From the NCBI RefSeq assembly GCF_006175945.1, contig NZ_VAJL01000001.1:3791001-3855000 (forward strand): a stretch of DNA of 64,000 nt, written 5' to 3'. The notes beneath the pieces are model-generated. The model saw only the letters and a list, made by a program, of their open reading frames with translations. It did not search any database and was not told the DNA's origin. This document shows, in pieces, positions 61,555-64,000 of the stretch. Position 1 is the stretch's first letter, and every line of letters begins with the position of its first letter. A program made the position numbers and the translations under genes. The stretch comes from Chryseobacterium mulctrae. Its GTDB lineage: Bacteria; Bacteroidota; Bacteroidia; Flavobacteriales; Weeksellaceae.

Positions 61555-64000
61555 ATGTGCTTTAAATTTCGTTTTAAAATTACAGTAATTTCATTATTGA
61601 GCACGACATTTATTACCGCTCAAAAACCTTTATACAAAGATCCCAAACAACCTGTTGAAGCTAGAGTCCAGGATTTGCTAAAACGTATGACTCCCGAAGA
61701 AAAATTCTGGCAATGTTTTATGATTCCCGGAGATTTGGACAATGTTCCGAAAGGTCAATATTCCCACGGAATTTTCGGATTGCAGGTGAGTGCAGGAAAT
61801 CAGGGTGGTGGAGTTGCCGGACAATTACTGAAATACAATGCCAATGAAGATGCGGAAAGATTAGCAAAAAAAATCAATGCCATTCAAAAATATTTTGTTG
61901 AAGAATCGCGATTGGGAATTCCTATTATTCCTTTTGATGAGGCTTTACACGGATTAATGCGTGAAGGTGCAACCGCTTTTCCACAGGCGATCGGTTTGTC
62001 GACAACCTTCAATCCTGAGTTAATGAAAGAAGTTTCAACAGCCATTGCTAAAGAATCAAAATTGAGAGGAATTCGTCAGATTTTAACTCCGGTTGTGAAT
62101 TTGGCGAGTGATGTTAGATGGGGAAGAATAGAGGAAACGTATGGCGAAGACCCGTTTTTGACTTCTGTAATGGGTGTAAATTTTGTCAGTTCTTTTGAAA
62201 ATATGAGAATTATTACCACTCCGAAGCATTTTTTAGCAAATGTAGGTGAAGGCGGAAGAGATTCATATCCAATTCATTGGAGCAAAAGATATTTGGAAGA
62301 AACGCATTTAATTCCTTTTCAAAAAGCTTTCAATCAAGGGAAAAGCCGTTCGGTGATGACTTCTTATAATTTGTTGGATGGAAGACCTTCAACCGCAAAT
62401 CATTGGTTATTGACCGAAAAATTAAAAAACGAATGGAATTTCAAAGGTTTTGTCATCAGCGATGCAAGTGCGGTTGGCGGTGCAAATGTTCTGCATTTTA
62501 CGGCAAAAGATTATGACGATGCTTCTGCACAAGCTATCAATGCGGGACTTGACGTGATTTTTCAGACAGAATATCAACATTATAAATTGTTTATTCCGCC
62601 GTTTTTGGATGGACGAATTTCGAAGGAGAGAATTGATGATGCCGTTTCGAGAGTTTTGAGAGCAAAATTTGAACTGGGTTTGTTTGAAAATCCTTATGTT
62701 TCCAACAAAAATATTGAAGAATTAAAGAAAATCAATCATAAATCTTTAGCCGAAAAAACAGCTGTTGAATCTTTTGTTTTGCTTCAAAATACTCATCAGA
62801 CACTTCCAATTTCTGAAAATGTAAAGAAGATTTTGGTTGTTGGAACCGATGCGGTTGATGCAAGATTGGGAGGTTATTCCGGGCCGGGAAATAAGAAAGT
62901 AAGTATTTTGGATGGAATTAAAAATTTCGTTAAAAATAAAAATATTGAAATCACTTATTCAAAAGGAATCGATTGGAATCTAAAGAATTTTGTCACTGTT
63001 CCGAGCGAGTTTTTATCTTTCGAAAATAAAAAAGGATTAAAAGGAAATTATTTTTCCAATTCAGATTTAAAAGGATACCCTGCTTTTGAAAAACAGGACG
63101 AACAATTGAATTTCAAATGGACCTTGTATTCTCCAAACCCTGAAAAACTACAGCCAGACAATTACAGCGTTCGATGGACAGGAAAATTGGAAGCTCCAAA
63201 TTCAGGAAAATATCAACTAGGTTTAAGAGGAAATGACGGTTTTAGATTGTATTTAAACGGAAAATTATCGATCGACAATTGGGAAAAGCTAAGCTATTCA
63301 ACGAAAACGGTTGAGCTTGATCTTAATAAAGGTCAAAAATCTGATATTGTTATTGAGTTTCATGAAAATAGGGGAGAAGCAAACATAGAACTGATCTGGA
63401 ATTATGGTATAAATAATTACCAAAAAGATTTTAATGATGCTTTAAAATTAGCTGAAAATGCAGATTACATTATCGTTACCGCAGGAATTCATGAAGGCGA
63501 ATTTCAAGACCGTTCTTCCTTGAGTCTTCCGGGAAATCAGGAGCAATTTATTGATGAAGTTTCAAAATTAAATAAACAAACAACAGTGATTCTGGTCGGT
63601 GGTTCTGCGATAAAAACGACTGATTGGAAAGATAAAGTGGGCGCGATCTTAGATATTTGGTATCCAGGAGAAGAAGGTGGAAATGCGGTTGCAAAAGTTC
63701 TTTTTGGAGCTGAAAATCCTTCAGGAAAATTGCCAATTACGTTTCCAATCGAGGAAGGTCAGTTGCCTTTAACATATAATCATCATCCGACAGGAAGAGG
63801 AAATGATTACCATGATTTGAGTGGCGAACCGTTGTATCCGTTTGGTTTTGGATTGAGTTATACGACTTTCGAAATTTCTGATTTACAATTAAATCAAACA
63901 AAATATTCTGAAATCGACACCATTGTAGCAAAAGTCAATGTGAAAAATACAGGTTCAAAAGAGGGAAGCGAAGTTGTTCAGTTATATGTAAAAGATTTGC
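61555..64000 (+). CDS. Secreted GH3 beta-glucosidase/xylosidase with PA14 domain (3' cut)
   Basis: The gene runs off the window; 815 codons are visible. After a signal peptide ending TAQKP, the GH3 barrel includes EALHGLMREG, a WGRIEETYGEDP segment and VISDASAVGG with probable nucleophile D303. The second GH3 domain (KILVVGTDAVDARLGGYSG) is split by a PA14-like insert (GLKGNYFSNSD to FHENRGEANIELIW), as in many Bacteroidota beta-glucosidases. The Fn3-like end begins near the edge (VKNTGSKEGSEVVQLYV). It releases terminal beta-linked glucose or xylose. Exact substrate is open. Start ATG 61555 fits the signal peptide. Confidence 0.9.
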   Translation, partial: MCFKFRFKITVISLLSTTFITAQKPLYKDPKQPVEARVQDLLKRMTPEEKFWQCFMIPGDLDNVPKGQYSHGIFGLQVSAGNQGGGVAGQLLKYNANEDAERLAKKINAIQKYFVEESRLGIPIIPFDEALHGLMREGATAFPQAIGLSTTFNPELMKEVSTAIAKESKLRGIRQILTPVVNLASDVRWGRIEETYGEDPFLTSVMGVNFVSSFENMRIITTPKHFLANVGEGGRDSYPIHWSKRYLEETHLIPFQKAFNQGKSRSVMTSYNLLDGRPSTANHWLLTEKLKNEWNFKGFVISDASAVGGANVLHFTAKDYDDASAQAINAGLDVIFQTEYQHYKLFIPPFLDGRISKERIDDAVSRVLRAKFELGLFENPYVSNKNIEELKKINHKSLAEKTAVESFVLLQNTHQTLPISENVKKILVVGTDAVDARLGGYSGPGNKKVSILDGIKNFVKNKNIEITYSKGIDWNLKNFVTVPSEFLSFENKKGLKGNYFSNSDLKGYPAFEKQDEQLNFKWTLYSPNPEKLQPDNYSVRWTGKLEAPNSGKYQLGLRGNDGFRLYLNGKLSIDNWEKLSYSTKTVELDLNKGQKSDIVIEFHENRGEANIELIWNYGINNYQKDFNDALKLAENADYIIVTAGIHEGEFQDRSSLSLPGNQEQFIDEVSKLNKQTTVILVGGSAIKTTDWKDKVGAILDIWYPGEEGGNAVAKVLFGAENPSGKLPITFPIEEGQLPLTYNHHPTGRGNDYHDLSGEPLYPFGFGLSYTTFEISDLQLNQTKYSEIDTIVAKVNVKNTGSKEGSEVVQLYVKDL

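Noticed and set aside
1..64000. CRISPR arrays, tRNA, rRNA, prophage
   Set aside because: I found no spaced identical repeats with unique spacers, no tRNA-like T-loop sequences, and no phage structural genes.

Overview
The window is chromosomal DNA from an AT-rich member of the Bacteroidota, most likely the family Weeksellaceae (Chryseobacterium or a close relative). The evidence is type B sorting domains of the type IX secretion system (T9SS), a SusC-like outer-membrane barrel, a fused alpha/beta branched-chain 2-oxoacid dehydrogenase E1, and promoters with the Bacteroidota TAnnTTTG -7 element. Shine-Dalgarno sequences are almost absent. I see no rRNA, tRNA, CRISPR array or prophage.

Region 1 (1-13 kb) holds small membrane proteins, an MFS exporter, a CPBP protease, rdgB, and an rnz / TIGR02757 / heptad-repeat membrane protein operon. 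Two paralogous secreted proteins follow, with a choice-of-anchor L domain and a T9SS type B tail. Region 2 (13-25 kb) holds an orphan double-AAA+ Clp/Hsp100 protein resembling type VI secretion TssH/ClpV, a lytic transglycosylase, a retropepsin-like protease, a cation/proton antiporter, and metabolic and repair genes (Gfo/Idh oxidoreductase, pcm, KOW protein, 2-hydroxyacid dehydrogenase). Region 3 (25-43 kb) is mostly housekeeping: S9 peptidase, deoxyinosine glycosylase, queA, rlmN, a trans-prenyl diphosphate synthase, the fused E1, an HxlR regulator divergent from an old-yellow-enzyme gene, and a C1 peptidase.

Region 4 (43.2-54.6 kb) is the most unusual. It has an ECF sigma factor; a protein joining an anti-sigma-like cytoplasmic segment, one membrane helix, a SusC-type TonB plug and a YfbK-type von Willebrand A (vWA) module; an IS5-family insertion; a SusC-like barrel with no plug; and, 3 bp later, an alpha-2-macroglobulin-like protein carrying a thioester motif and a second complete SusC-type plug. 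The plug normally found inside the barrel protein is therefore encoded in trans, twice, in periplasmic fusion proteins. I propose this as a candidate undescribed envelope sensing or trapping system.

Region 5 (54.6-59.9 kb) is a GbsR/MarR-regulated cluster: membrane protein, DCC thiol oxidoreductase, a frameshifted fatty-acid desaturase, SRPBCC protein, DUF2071 protein and TIGR01777 epimerase. It is dotted with mobile intergenic repeats. Region 6 (59.9-64 kb) has a GH29 alpha-L-fucosidase and a GH3 beta-glucosidase cut by the window end, separated by a large fold-back element.

Intergenic DNA is rich in short structured repeats: GGTTAA hexamers, TCTCGCAGATT palindromes, paired-hairpin elements, and copies of a TGAGCGAAGTCGAAG-type repeat. 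Several genes have annotated-style upstream extensions that I reject in favour of starts supported by signal peptides or by promoter position.
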